Source: Morchella semilibera (lineage: Eukaryota; Ascomycota; Pezizomycetes; Pezizales; Morchellaceae). From it: a stretch of 64,000 nucleotides of DNA. Below the pieces are notes generated by a model. It was not told the DNA's origin. It saw only the letters and a list, made by a program, of their open reading frames with translations, and ran no database searches. The position numbers and the translations under genes were made by a program. Location of the stretch: contig CM018609.1 in NCBI GenBank assembly GCA_009192285.1, positions 265,282 to 329,281 on the forward strand, in the 5' to 3' direction. Below are positions 1 through 9,847 of the stretch, piece after piece (position 1 is the first letter of the stretch; every line of letters starts with the position of its first letter).

Positions 1-159
1 TATGGTTATAGAGGACAGTCGCCATTGGGGGCAGGGGTGCGCCCCCGACGGATCGTCACGCGCGGCGCCTCGGCCGCAGACGTCTCGAAATCCTAACTGC
101 GAAACTCTAGACTAGACGTTAAGAAAAGCTCCATTATTAAAGCCCAAGAGCCTTTCGCT

Positions 160-335
160 GCTCATACCATAGAAACCCATAGAACCCCAAGAAAATCCTT
201 CTATTAGAAATACATGCGAAATATTGACTCATAGAATCCCTGCAACAGAAACTCCTGAAACATCATAGAAAACCCCTGACTAATCCTTCTTCCTGCAATG
301 TCACTAAGTACGCTCTACGCCGTGATATCCCCATG
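160..335 (-). repeat. LTR-C fragment (gypsy-type LTR, truncated)
   Basis: The reverse strand matches the start of the 488-bp insertion at 26206-26693: a TATCACGGCG-like terminus, then the AGAAGGATT-AGTCAGGG block and the GATTCTATGAGTCAA block. It stops about 170 bp in. It is a fossil fragment with no coding capacity. Bases 1-159 are GC-rich at first and show nothing I recognise. Confidence 0.6.
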
Positions 336-978
336 CCTTTGCCCTTGCCTTTGCCTTCACCAGTGCCTGTGCTTGTGCCTGCTCGGCGTTATCCTTGTCT
401 TTGTCGGTCTCCTTGTCGCTTTGGCTGTGCTCCCCGAGTTCTTCTGCGTCATCATTGTCATCTTCTACTTTGCGTCGGGTTACTCCGTCACATTTCTCTG
501 CTCTGCCCTGTACCCTCTGACCCTACTCTTGCTCTTGCCTTTGTCTTCACCGGTGCCAGTGCTTGTGTCCCCCTAGCTCACTTCTCTACCTCGTCAGTAT
601 CCTTGTAGTACTGGCTGTACTCCTCAAGTTAGCTTGCGTCATCATTGTCATCTGTCACGTTGCATCCGACTACTCCATTACAGGCTTTTCATTTAGTTCT
701 TTCTTTGATTTCTCTCTGTCTCATCTTTCTATCCTCTTGGTACTACATAGGAATATACTCCTGTCTCTAAGCCATAGTTCTCTTGACTTCAGAATCTGTT
801 CTCAGTAATGGAGAAATCAATAGTATCTCTCATCGCTCTCGTTGAGGCCCATTCGGTCCTCAATCTCCCTGTTTCGTGTTCTCCTTCACCTCTACCCTTG
901 CCTTTGCCCTCGCCAGTGCCTGTATTTGTGCCTGACTGGTGCTCTTCCTGTTTTTGTTGGTGTCCTCGTCGTTAGAGT
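336..978 (+). repeat. LTR-A fragments, tandemly stacked (gypsy-type LTR)
   Basis: Three partial copies of the 3' half of LTR-A lie end to end, the first two ending near 491 and 682 at a ...ACTCCGTCACA-like terminus and the third stopping at the M1 element at 979. LTR-A is defined by the intact pair at 37758-38389 and 43330-43962. The Cys/Leu/Pro-rich open frames here come from its CCTTTGCC/GTGCCTGT low-complexity tract and are not genes. Divergence from the intact copies suggests old fossils. Confidence 0.65.
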
Positions 979-1112
979 CATCATGACTTCATTTGTCTCC
1001 TGATATCTCCTGAGTCTCAGGAGACTCAAACAATATCCAAGAATCTCAGGAGACTTCTAGAAAACCTAGGAGACTGTTGAGAGACTCCAGTCACAAGTTG
1101 AGTTTGCTGATG
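979..1112 (+). mobile_element. M1 MITE, copy 1
   Basis: About 134 bp, running from a CATCA(G)-type left end to TTTGCTGATG on the right. The interior is built from GGAGACTC/GAGTCTCC units that can fold on themselves. No coding capacity. See the clean copies at 32968-33115 and 44993-45129 for the TA target duplication. Confidence 0.75.
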
Positions 1113-1300
1113 CTCTTCGCTGACTCATCCCAGAGAAACCCATAGAATTCTAAGGAAATTACTCTGTTAGAAATACATGTATACTGTTGACTCATGGAAT
1201 CCCGGTAACGGAAACCCATGAAACACCATAGAAAACCCTGACCAATCCTTCTTCCCGTAACGTCATTAAGTACGCTCCACGCCGTAATAATTGCTAAGCA
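1113..1300 (-). repeat. LTR-C fragment, second copy
   Basis: The reverse strand reads the same blocks as 26206-26350 (ACGGCGTGGAGCG, GGGAAGAAGGATT, GATTCTATGAGTCAA). It is cut off on the left by the M1 element at 979-1112. Fossil. Confidence 0.6.
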
Positions 1301-1632
1301 TTCTTCCATTAGTTACAACCATGATTCTACTACCAAACCCTCGAAGCAAATGCTAAGACGCCGGGATACTATTCAAATCTCCCTATAACAGTCTATTATG
1401 ACTCAAATATCCAACCATAAAATCCTATAGAAATCTATTATTACTACACTTCCTATTATTCCCTACCATTCCTTCAAATTTTATTATCAATCCTTCCTGC
1501 AAACAAATACTATAGAAACATATGATGATCGCCTTACCTCATCTCACCCCATCCTCACTTAGCATAACTGTATTAATCATAACAGTTCTGTGACAACTAA
1601 ACCATTGGGACTAATGCCAAAACGCTAAGACA
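1301..1632 (-). repeat. LTR-A fragments (two stacked ends)
   Basis: Two LTR-A outer ends in reverse orientation, closing near 1351 and 1632 with GACGCCGGGA(T/C)A-like and ACGCTAAGACA termini. Both are degenerate relative to the TGTCCCGGCG start of intact LTR-A. Confidence 0.55.
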
Positions 1633-1874
1633 TCGCGGCTTTTTTTCCGCTCAACTTAAAGTAGACTACAATGCGTCGGAGAAATCAACATAAGCATATG
1701 GCCTCCCCCAGAGGGCCTGTGATGGAGTTCAACAGTATTCAATCGACATTAATCATACCTATAACGCCGAAATGGAACAGGCCCGAGTCGAGTTCCATCA
1801 ACAAACTCAAGGACTCCAAGCCAAAATCAAGAAGCTACAAAAAGGAGTCAAACAGGGTTTAGAGGAGCTACAAT
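1633..1874 (+). pseudogene. Ty3/gypsy gag fragment (fossil)
   Basis: A short stretch encoding a peptide similar to the EFHQQTQGLQAKIKKLQ region of the gag proteins of elements B and C lies here. It is cut off on the right by the M1 element. Relict only, with no LTR pair of its own. Confidence 0.55.
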
Positions 1875-1982
1875 ATCAGCAAGCTTTACCATTTGTGACT
1901 GAAGTCTCCTGAGCCTCCTGACAATCTCATAAGCCTCCTGAAACCCAAACAATCCCTTGAGACTTGTGAAATCTTGCTGATG
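1875..1982 (-). mobile_element. M1 MITE, copy 2 (shortened)
   Basis: A reverse-orientation copy, 108 bp, from ATCAGCAAGCTT to TCTTGCTGATG. The internal GTCTCCTGAG-type units are partly lost. Confidence 0.65.
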
Positions 1983-2512
1983 ATGATGTGTGATGGAGTA
2001 CTAGAGATGTAATATAATAGATGACAATGGTGACGCAGGAGGACTCGAGGTGCGCAATCAGATGTCATCGAGGCATAAGGCAGGTACAAACACAGGTACC
2101 AGCAAAGATAAAGGGAAGGGTAGAGGCAAAAGAGGGGCGCGGCAGAGAGAGTGAAGACCGGATGTATTCAATGTAAATAATAAGGGATGCTATGGGTTTT
2201 CTGAAGATAGATCTTGAAGTCACGTGGGCTATGGTTATGGATAGGAATATGATACTATATATTTAGATAACAGAAGGATGAGACAGAGAAAGAAGAAAGA
2301 AAGAACTAAAAGAAAAGTCTACACTGGCTATTTAACCCTCTCCTCAACCATTCCACTTACAACTCATAGATCAGACTATAGAATTCAATAGAAACTCATT
2401 ATCACTACACCTTGTATTCTTCCCCAACACCTCCGTAAATCCCATTACCAATCCTTCCTGCAACCATATCTCATAGAAACAAATCACGACATCCTCACCT
2501 CCGAATCATCTT
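1983..2512 (-). repeat. LTR-A fragment, degenerate
   Basis: The reverse strand contains the LTR-A blocks ATGACAATG-TGACGCAG and GACTCGAGG, the GACAGAGAAAGAAGAAAG block and the CCTTCCTGCAAC region. It is strongly diverged. A fossil LTR. Confidence 0.5.
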
Positions 2513-2517
2513 ATCTC

Positions 2518-3275
2518 TGTGACGGGGTAACCCGATGCAAAGAAGAAAATGACAATGATGACGCAGAAGGACCCGAGGAGCCAGCCTAAGCGACGAGGAG
2601 ACCGACGAAGACAAGGGTAACACCGCGTAGACACAAGCACAGGCACTGCGAAGGCAAAGGCAAGGGCAAAGGTACAAGGGCACAGGGAGGAAGAGTGAGG
2701 ACGGATGGACCTTAACGAGAACGATAAAGGTACTATGGTTTCCTCTTTTCTAGAGGATCGAGTCTTTGGTATGAGAGGCTATGGCTTTAGAAATAGGAGT
2801 AGATTCCTATGCACCAAGATAACAGGAAGACAAGACAGAGAGAAAGAAAGAAAGAACTAGGAAAACATCTATTCCCGCTATTTAACACCCTCCTTCACCA
2901 ATCCGCTATGACTCATACATCCGTTCATAGAAACCCGTAGAAATCCATCGCAACCACATCAGCAAACTCAACTTATGACTGGCAGTCTCCCAACAGTCTC
3001 CCAAGTCTCCTGAGAGTCTCCTGATTCCTGGAGATTTTTGAGTCTCTGAGGCTCAGGAGACATTAGGAGACAAATGAAGTCTTGCTGATGCACACCTCGT
3101 ATTCCTCCCACCATCTCCGCTATTTACATTACAAATCCATCACGCCATCGAACTCCTAGAATCCAATGACGACACCCCCTCCTCAACTCATCCCTTCCTC
3201 GCTTAGCATTACCCTAATCATTATCACGCGCTTCGACTACCAAACCCTCGGGACCGATGCCAAGACACTGGGACA
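2518..3275 (-). repeat. Solo LTR-A with an M1 MITE inserted
   Basis: A complete LTR-A in reverse orientation, from TGTGACGGGG to ACACTGGGACA. It is bordered by the 5-bp direct repeat ATCTC (2513-2517 and 3276-3280), as expected for integration followed by LTR-LTR deletion. The M1 element at 2957-3090 sits inside it and so arrived later. Non-coding fossil. Confidence 0.8.
2957..3090 (-). mobile_element. M1 MITE, copy 3, nested in solo LTR-A
   Basis: 134 bp in reverse orientation with both CATCAGCAA ends visible. It interrupts the CAACCACACCTCG block that is continuous in other LTR-A copies. The flanking dinucleotide here reads CA rather than TA. Confidence 0.8.
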
Positions 3276-3280
3276 ATCTC

Positions 3281-3870
3281 ATTCCCTCTTGATATAACTC
3301 TATTGACCACAATAGTACTATTACTACCGAACGGTCAGGACATTCGGCCACTACATCATCCCTCCAACAGGGTGGAGTCAGGTTCAGGTGCAAGAAAGTG
3401 AACAGGGTCAAGGAGGGCGGACAAGAACAAGGCGGGCTCATGATACACTGAAGTCGAGGCAGAATCAGGTTCAGGTCCAGATCCAAGGATGAAGCAAGGA
3501 CAGAAACCCGAAGCTAAAAGTTATATATTGCCAGCAGAAAGAAGACGTTGCCTAGAGAGGTAAAAATATAGGAAAGAACGAGCACTATATAATACAACTA
3601 TTTCCTAGCACCATTAGTCCATACCATGGAATCCTATAGAAACCCTAATACTGCGTACTATCCATAACATTCCAATACTACCACTTCTCCTGTCACTACC
3701 CAATCTTTCCTATAACTTATTATTCTATTATAGGAGCCCCTTCCTAACCATCATCCTACTCCTGACATCGAATGCAGTGGTACTATCTAACAACTTTGTT
3801 TCTGAAGCGCTTTAGAAACGGGCGAAGTGTAGGAGGCAGAGCCGTGATAACACTGATACAGACCTACTAG
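3281..3870 (-). repeat. LTR-D fragment (gypsy-type LTR)
   Basis: The reverse strand is homologous to the + strand copy near 46136-46445 and to the reverse copy at 44144-44480. Shared marks are the AGAAAGAAGACGTTGC block, the ATAGGAAAGAAC block, the CATACCATGGAATCC-like block and GGTTCAGGT repeats. Diverged and truncated, without open frames of interest. Confidence 0.55.
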
Positions 3871-4018
3871 TAGTCTCCACTGAAAGATCAGACCTCCAAG
3901 TCACCTCTCTACTCACCCTTATCTTCCTTTGCTCTTTCTTTTTTGTCTTCATTTCTTCTATAAGTGCAAATAAAATTGTATCGGACTAGCTATCTCATCA
4001 GATATCTTCTTTTGTTTT

Positions 4019-4654
4019 TGTGATGGAGTGACCAACGCAAAGTAGAAGATGACAATGATGACGCAGAAGGACTCGAGGAGAACAGCCTACGCGACGAGGA
4101 GTCCAACGAAGACAGAGGCAATGCCGGGGAGGCACAATCATAAGCACCGGTGAAGGCAAAGGCAAGGGCAAAGGCACAAGAACGCAGAGCAGAGAGAGTG
4201 AGGGCTGGATGGACCTCAATGAGAACGATGAAAGGTACTATAATTGTTCCTCCTCGGAGGACAGAGTTTTAGGGACGAGAAACCATGGCTTCACGAATAG
4301 GAGTAGATTTCTATGTACCTAGATAATAGGAAGACGAGACAGGGAGGAAAGAAAGAAAGAACTAAGGAAAATATTTACACCGCTATTTTAACACCTTTCT
4401 TCCAACAGTCCGCTATGACTCATAAATTCGCTCATCGAAACCCATAGAATCCATCGCAACCACACCTTGTATTCCTCCCCACCATTTCGCCAATTCCTAT
4501 TATCAATCCATCACGCCATCGAACCTCATAGAACCTAATGGTGACATCCCTACTTCATCTCACCCCCGGGCCATCCTCGCTTAATCTAACTCCATCTATC
4601 GCAACAGTGCTACGACTACCAAACAATCGGGGCTGATGCTAAGACGCTGAGACA
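4019..4654 (-). repeat. Solo LTR-A
   Basis: A full-length reverse LTR-A of 636 bp, from TGTGATGGAGTGAC to GACGCTGAGACA. It is flanked by the direct repeat GTTTT (4014-4018 and 4655-4659). Bases 3871-4018 in front of it show no recognisable feature. Confidence 0.8.
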
Positions 4655-4982
4655 GTTTTAATGAAGTTATGAGTCTTCTTCTCTCGTGTCCTGGCATTTC
4701 GATGCTCTCAGCATCTTCCTATCAATAGGGCAATGATAAGTGAGGGTGGGTGCAGGATGAGGTAATGTAGTCGTCATTGGTTTCTAGGGGGTTTGATTGC
4801 ATAAAAGATTAGTTATAGTATTTAAGGAGATCATGTAGAGGAATATGAGGTGTGACAGCAATTGGTTTCTATGAGTTTATATGTTACCATGTACTAGTAT
4901 GAATTATAAGGGACTTGTGAGGGACTCGAAGGGTGTTAAATAGTGAGTGTAAATGTCTTCCTAGTCTTCAGTTCGTTCTTTA

Positions 4983-5117
4983 CATCAGTAAGACTTCATT
5001 TGTCTCCTCATGTCTCCTGAACCCCAGGAGACTCAAAAGATATCCAAGAGTCTCAGAACACTCTCAAGAAACCCGGCAGACTATTGGGAGACTCCAGTCA
5101 CAAGTTGAGTTTGCTGA
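4983..5117 (+). mobile_element. M1 MITE, copy 4
   Basis: CATCAGTAAGACTTC at the left and GAGTTTGCTGA at the right. The internal GGAGACTC units are partly decayed. Confidence 0.75.
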
Positions 5118-5270
5118 CTCGGATACGTTTTCTCTTCGTCTTGTCTTTCTGTTATGTCAGTATATAAGAATATACTTCTGTTGACAGCTATAACTATCTT
5201 GCCTCCAAACTCGCCTTCATAGAAGGTGACTCCATACTTTCCTCCTATTCTCACCCGGGGTCCTTATCTG

Positions 5271-5407
5271 CATCAGCAAGTCTTCATTTGTCTCCTGATG
5301 TCTTCTGAGCCTCAGGAGATTCAGAAAATATTTAAGAGTCTCATGAGACTCTCACGAGACCCGGGAGCCTGTTGGGAGACTCCAGTCACAAGTTGAGTTT
5401 GCTGATG
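5271..5407 (+). mobile_element. M1 MITE, copy 5 (137 bp, well preserved)
   Basis: It starts CATCAGCAAGTCTTC and ends GAGTTTGCTGATG, 137 bp, the same length as copies 6 and 10. It sits inside the old LTR-A only about 150 bp after copy 4. Confidence 0.85.
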
Positions 5408-5869
5408 TGGTCCTTGCCTTCTCTGTTCTACTCTCGCTTTTGTTCTTGTCTTTGTCTTTGTCGCTGTCTTGCGCTTTCATTAGTCCTCACTGTGTCCCTT
5501 GAGTCCGTCTGCGTCATCATTTTCATCTGTCACATCGTGTTCCTAGTTACTCCATCACATCTTGCTATATTTTCTACTACAATTTTCTCAGCGGTTTCTT
5601 ATATTAATGATTGAGAATGAGTTGTTTATGGTATAGGGAGTCCCTGCATACAATATTCTTGTACCTAGAAATGAATGAAAAAAAAAAAAAGCCTTGAGAT
5701 GAAACGAGGTGTGAGTTTTGGACCCTGGGCGCCGTACTGCCTAGCAGCATCTTGGCGCAACAAACCTCATACCAGGGGAAAACATGCGTCAAAACCAAAA
5801 CCGACCACAGTCACATACCCGATTCGCTCATCGCTATCACCTTCACTATTTCCCAATCGTCTCTCTATA

Positions 5870-6206
5870 ATGGATTCCCAGGTCGGATCTAGCATGTCCG
5901 ATTTCAGCGATAAGGACCGAAAAGAGTTACAACAATTCATCGAGATCGAACAGCAGAAAGCAAAGTTTCAGACAAGTAAATCCCCTTCGCCCATAATCCA
6001 AGCTTTGTGTACGAGCCTCGCTAAACAGCCAAATAGACGTCCATAATTTGACTGACATGTGCTGGTCCAAATGTATGACGTCCAGGATTACTGGCACGGC
6101 AATCGACAAGAGCGAAAGTTCCTGCCTAGAGAATTGCGTCAATCGATTCATTGACTCTCAGAAGACGATCGTGAAGCAGCTAGACCATATTGGTGGCAGG
6201 GCTTAA
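5870..6206 (+). CDS. TIM8: Mitochondrial import chaperone Tim8
   Basis: Small Tim protein of the mitochondrial intermembrane space. With Tim13 it forms the hexameric chaperone that ferries hydrophobic precursors such as Tim23 to the inner membrane. Two exons, 5870-5975 and 6037-6206, joined across a 61-nt intron (GTAAAT...AATAG), give 91 residues. The twin CX3C motif is intact: CWSKC, then CLENC with the following VNRFID helix. The N-terminal helix KELQQFIEIEQQKAKFQT and the HNLTDMC stretch are typical of Tim8 rather than Tim9, Tim10 or Tim13. Usual length is about 85-95 residues. I took the first ATG (MDSQVGSS); an in-frame ATG at 5894 (MSDFSDKD) is an alternative start. The gene follows directly on the LTR mosaic, with about 300 bp between them. 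Confidence 0.93.
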
Positions 6207-7376
6207 AAGGAAATGTCCGAAAGGAAGTGGGGTCGGCCTTTTCACTGTTTTCTTCGGCAGGGTGTTTAGGATTGATTTTTCAGCATCTGCAGCAACTAGA
6301 AACGGGTTACTGGCAGAGGTGTATGTACAAACGTTCGTTTTACATCTATTTTCCATCTAGAGATCGTCCCACCGCAGTAGTGCCAACACATATTCCACTG
6401 AGGTCAAAATGCACCCATTTAATTTATGCAGGAATCGAAGGTCGAAATCCTGGATGATCTCCCGCAATTATTAGCCGTATCTAGGCGATCTAAATTCAAA
6501 GCCTGCCTCCTGAAGTAAATGTTTAGAGCGATAAAGCGGGGAAGAGAGCTCATTCCAGGCAAAAATGCCCAATTCCGCGAATTTAAGTCTGAAAGGTGGA
6601 AGAGAATTAACAAACCACGCATGTTTCCAGACCCCATGCCACCAACCACGTATAGTTGCACATTTCATATGCTTGAATATTTCTCACCAAACTTCGTAAG
6701 GCCTTCTAACTAGCATGGAAAATGGAGCCACTAGTATCGACCACATGCTCCAAGCTCCATATCTAACCCTTATATAATCATATCATCTTCAAACATCTTA
6801 GACATCCCTCCCGCTCTCAGAACTTCTCCTACGCTCTACTCATACCACCCCTACTAGATGCCCACATAGCCATTCATCGATTCATAACCTACTTTCCTTT
6901 CTGCACCCGAACCACATCAATTACATGTATTTGTCATACTGCCAGTAGGCCAAGCAACAAAACCAGATAGCTGCCGCCCTTCATACAAATAGAAATGGGT
7001 GCTGCGGGGGGGGGGGGGATATAAAATAACATAATATCAACAAGAAATAATTTGCAAAACAAAATGACAGGAAATATCCCTATATACAAAGGTTCATCAG
7101 AGGAAATTTAGTTCATTATGGAGATACAATGCATTACAGTATTCTGCAGCACATGCAGAAGGCTGTAACTTTGTTACCTATGGCACCTGCCCTGCATTAT
7201 TAATATTGCAAAGGGCATGACGTAACAGTCATTTGAGTCATGAGAAACATAAGAGGGCAAGAAGGGTATTTATCAATATTTGCAGTAAATGATGGGGAAA
7301 GTAAAGGGAAATACCACCCAGAGCTAACCAAAGTAACGTGGGGGGGAAACTGGGGAGAAATGGATACCCCGTCAAA
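6207..7376. other. Gene-free spacer between TIM8 and the serine-rich gene
   Basis: About 1.2 kb with no supported gene. The short open frames on both strands near 6.2-6.7 kb match nothing I recognise. It contains a G run at about 7008-7018, a TACATGTA octamer at 6922-6929, and AT-rich sequence that probably holds the 3' UTRs of both neighbours (TIM8 + and the serine-rich gene - converge here). Confidence 0.5.
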
Positions 7377-8866
7377 CTAAACACCTCTTGTAGCAGCAAG
7401 AACACATAGTGCAATTATAGCGCCGATGACAAGTAATCCGACAACAGACATTGTTCGATTGACAGATCTCCACCATTTCGCGTTCTCATATTTTCGTTGT
7501 TGTTTTGCGGTGTTATTTGACCCAACCTCTGCGTCGACAGCATAATGGGATGGTTGCCCAACAACCGAAATTGGTTGTTTATAGCTGTGTGCTTGTACCT
7601 CGGGCAGTGGGAGAAACGCAGCAATTATCCAACACACTGGCAGAAGAAACCCCAGGCAGAACATTACAAGTTGGCGATCAATAGTCTCGAACCTGGACAG
7701 TGGTGTGTGGTCAAGGTGCGGTGTTGACCATTGGGTCGCGATTTCGGCGTCCATAATTTTAGTTCTGGAGCCTACCCAGTCCACACCAGGCACACTCTCT
7801 GAAGAACCCCATTGCCCCTGTCCTCGGTATAATGCACCTGGTGGGATAACTTCTGTTATCTGCATCGAATCATCGCTTTGTTGATGCCTGACCTTGCGCT
7901 CTGTTGGGTTTTCATTTCCATGCCTGGGTAATTCAGGCTCGATAATGCTCCCTCGCCCGCCTCTCTTGCTATAAAAATACCTGGAGACAATGCCGTGTAA
8001 GCAAGGTATGCTAGCCTGTCCAGCAGCCCGAAATTAAGAAGCACAGGAACGTACCTTGCCCACGCCGGGAGTTGTTTGGCTGATGCGAGAAGAGAACCAG
8101 CAGTGCCAGGGCGTTCTATAGAAGCATTACTTCGAGAGCGTGTTGGAGCAGGTTGTGAAGGGAACATGCGTGCACCTTGAGCGCTCGACTCGCCCAATCG
8201 CGGTGACGGTAAAACTCTCGGAGAAATAGAGACAGAGTGTTGACGATTGACAAGCCCCCCAACGATATCGCCTTCCTCGCTGCCTTCATCGTTACTATCC
8301 TCACTACTGCCTACTATCCTGAGTGTGTAAGAATTCATTTTAGACCCTTCTGAGCTTGTAGGACTTTGGGAACTGTTCGCTATCCATGAATTTGATTTTT
8401 CGTTGTATTCCTCGACTGTGTATGGGGGAAGCGCGGGCCGAGAAGGTTTTTTGAGGATGGATTTTGGAAATGTCTGCCCTTTCGGGGGAGTTGTATTAGG
8501 GGCTGGAATCGATGCACTGGCCGGTATGTCTGGGTTCTGAGACCCTCTAGTTCCAATGGTTGGTGGATCTCGCGGCACAATAAAGGTAGATTCCCTCTTG
8601 TAGATCTTTAGGGGAGGAACTGGTGGTAAACTATCGATGGAACCAGAAGGTCCACGACTGCTGTTTGTGCTTGCTGTGCGCGAACTTGAGCGTGTGCTAT
8701 CCCTCGATATAGAGGCTACAACTGGATGAGGGACCCATGCTGAAACGTCAGATGCTTTTTGTGAAACGGACGAATTACTGCTGTGAATAGAAGGATTCGT
8801 CCGGACTTCGTTGGTTTCGGAATCGGAGCGCTGGTGGAGAGCAGCGCGACGAGGACGGTTGTTCAT
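7377..8866 (-). CDS. Fungal serine-rich membrane protein with two C-terminal TM segments
   Basis: Two exons on the minus strand, 8866-8055 and 7980-7377, with a 74-nt intron (GTACGT...CTCCAG), give 471 residues. The start MNNRPRRAALHQRSDS agrees with this Pezizomycotina family, which opens with an RR-LH-RS(D/N)S stretch. A long low-complexity Ser/Pro/Thr part follows, with an SDEG-type acidic patch near residue 215. The exon junction restores LPAWAR-YFYSKRGG, a family hallmark. The conserved C-terminus has TM1 (LVMFCLGFLLPVCWIIAAFL, about 375-394), then KYENAKWWRSVNR (434-446), then TM2 (about 449-468). The function is unknown in the literature I know. The topology suggests a small integral membrane protein with a large cytosolic or lumenal N-terminal tail. 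The intron choice rests on the family hallmark and frame closure. Confidence 0.82.
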
Positions 8867-9511
8867 TTCTATAAAACTCGAGATCCCTTAAACTCTCCGA
8901 CTTGATTGTTCCTTGTACCATAGAGCAATTGAGAGACAATTGTCAGCTCCGGCTCCAAGTAAAGCCGAAGGGATAAGTATCAGATGCTGGATAGCCGTAA
9001 TTGTAGCAAGTATGACAAAAAATAGAAGGATATAAAAAGATACTGCGACAGAATATACGGCGGTGAAACAATGGGTAAATAATAGTAAGAATGGAAGAAG
9101 ACAAGAAAAAAAAAGTAAAAAAAAGTAAAAAAAAGTAAAAAAAAAAATGCAAAATCCTTCACGATACAAAGAAACCGAAGAATTAAAACAAGAAATAAAG
9201 CCGCTAAGGAAGGAAAGACAACGGGGCCCAGACGTCAAATTAAGTGGAGAAACCGTGCCAACGAGGGGGGCGGGCCAAGTAAGTATAGTTCGGATAAAAG
9301 AGTGTGGAGGGACTGAACCCAAGGGAATTCTGTGGGGAAGGGGAGGGAGCGAGTGAGGGGGCGAGTGAGGGAGAGGGTGAGGAGAGAGAGAAAGAGAGGG
9401 AAAAGGTTAAACGAGAAGCGCTTTGTTTTGTTTACCACCCCTATTTCTGCAACCCGCTACTTTTACTACTAAGAATATTTAGCCTCGGATACAAGCAATC
9501 TGCAGGAACAG
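8867..9511. other. 5' flank of the serine-rich gene with simple-sequence tracts
   Basis: No gene supported. It holds a short tandem array of A8GT-like units (about 9109-9148), a GAGGGNGAGTGAG purine tract (about 9340-9410) and CT-rich stretches on the minus strand, as seen in the 5' UTR or promoter of fungal genes. The Phe-rich frames on the minus strand are translations of the A/T array. Confidence 0.5.
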
Positions 9512-9513
9512 TA

Positions 9514-9635
9514 CTCGTAGTGTCCTGACGTTTTTGAACGCGACTGATATTGCATACCATACAAAAATATGCCAAGCTCCTGATTTTGGGTGTATGCAAT
9601 AGCGGCCGAGTTCAAAAACGTCAGGACACTACGAG
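9514..9635. mobile_element. M2 MITE, copy 1
   Basis: A 122-bp element with near-palindromic arms. The outer 25 bp of each arm (CTCGTAGTGTCCTGACG...) match perfectly, and the repeat continues with gaps to the GCATAC block. TA dinucleotides flank both sides (9512-9513 and 9636-9637), as for Tc1/mariner-type insertions. No transposase inside, so non-autonomous. Confidence 0.8.
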
Positions 9636-9647
9636 TAGGTACCAACG

Positions 9648-9705
9648 GTATGTACTACAACCGCTGTCTAGAGTACAGACTTACCCCTACACCTGTAGTA
9701 CATAC
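9648..9705. repeat. Small palindrome related to the M3 element
   Basis: GTATGTACTAC at 9648-9658 pairs perfectly with GTAGTACATAC at 9695-9705. The interior contains ACAGACTTACCCCTACACC, which also occurs (allowing one change) in the arms of the element at 54346-54435. It lies between the two M2 copies. Confidence 0.6.
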
Positions 9706-9722
9706 AGTAAGTACCTACTCTA

Positions 9723-9845
9723 CTCGTAGTTTTCTAACGTTTCCGAACTGGACTGGGTCTGCATACCACCAAAATCTAGCTGCCAAGCACGATTTACGCC
9801 CATATGCAGACCCAGTCCAGTTCGGAAACGTTAGAAAACTACGAG
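9723..9845. mobile_element. M2 MITE, copy 2
   Basis: A 123-bp element whose arms are perfectly complementary over 43 bp (9723-9765 with 9803-9845). The arms begin CTCGTAGTTTTCTAACG. TA flanks are at 9721-9722 and 9846-9847. Arm sequence is homologous to, but diverged from, copy 1 (ACGTTT, GAAC, GACTG and GCATAC blocks shared in order). Confidence 0.85.
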
Positions 9846-9847
9846 TA

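Larger units (their letters stand above)
4687..5559 (+). repeat. Old LTR-A (+) carrying two M1 MITEs
   Basis: It runs from a TGTCCTGGCA start to a TTACTCCATCACA end and is clearly more diverged than the solo copies nearby. Two M1 elements (4983-5117 and 5271-5407) are inserted in it. After removing them it is about 600 bp, close to the length of intact LTR-A. Fossil. Confidence 0.7.

Noticed and set aside
298-808. Overlapping Cys/Leu/Val-rich open frames, repeated at 11.3-11.6, 29.1-29.5, 30.3-30.6, 37.2-37.5, 38.2, 43.8 and 45.6 kb
   Set aside because: They are all translations of the same low-complexity tract inside LTR-A copies, not genes.
8888-9438. Phe- and Ser-rich frames on the minus strand and Gly/Glu-rich frames on the plus strand
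   Set aside because: They arise from A8GT-type and GAGGG-type simple sequence upstream of the serine-rich gene; no family similarity.
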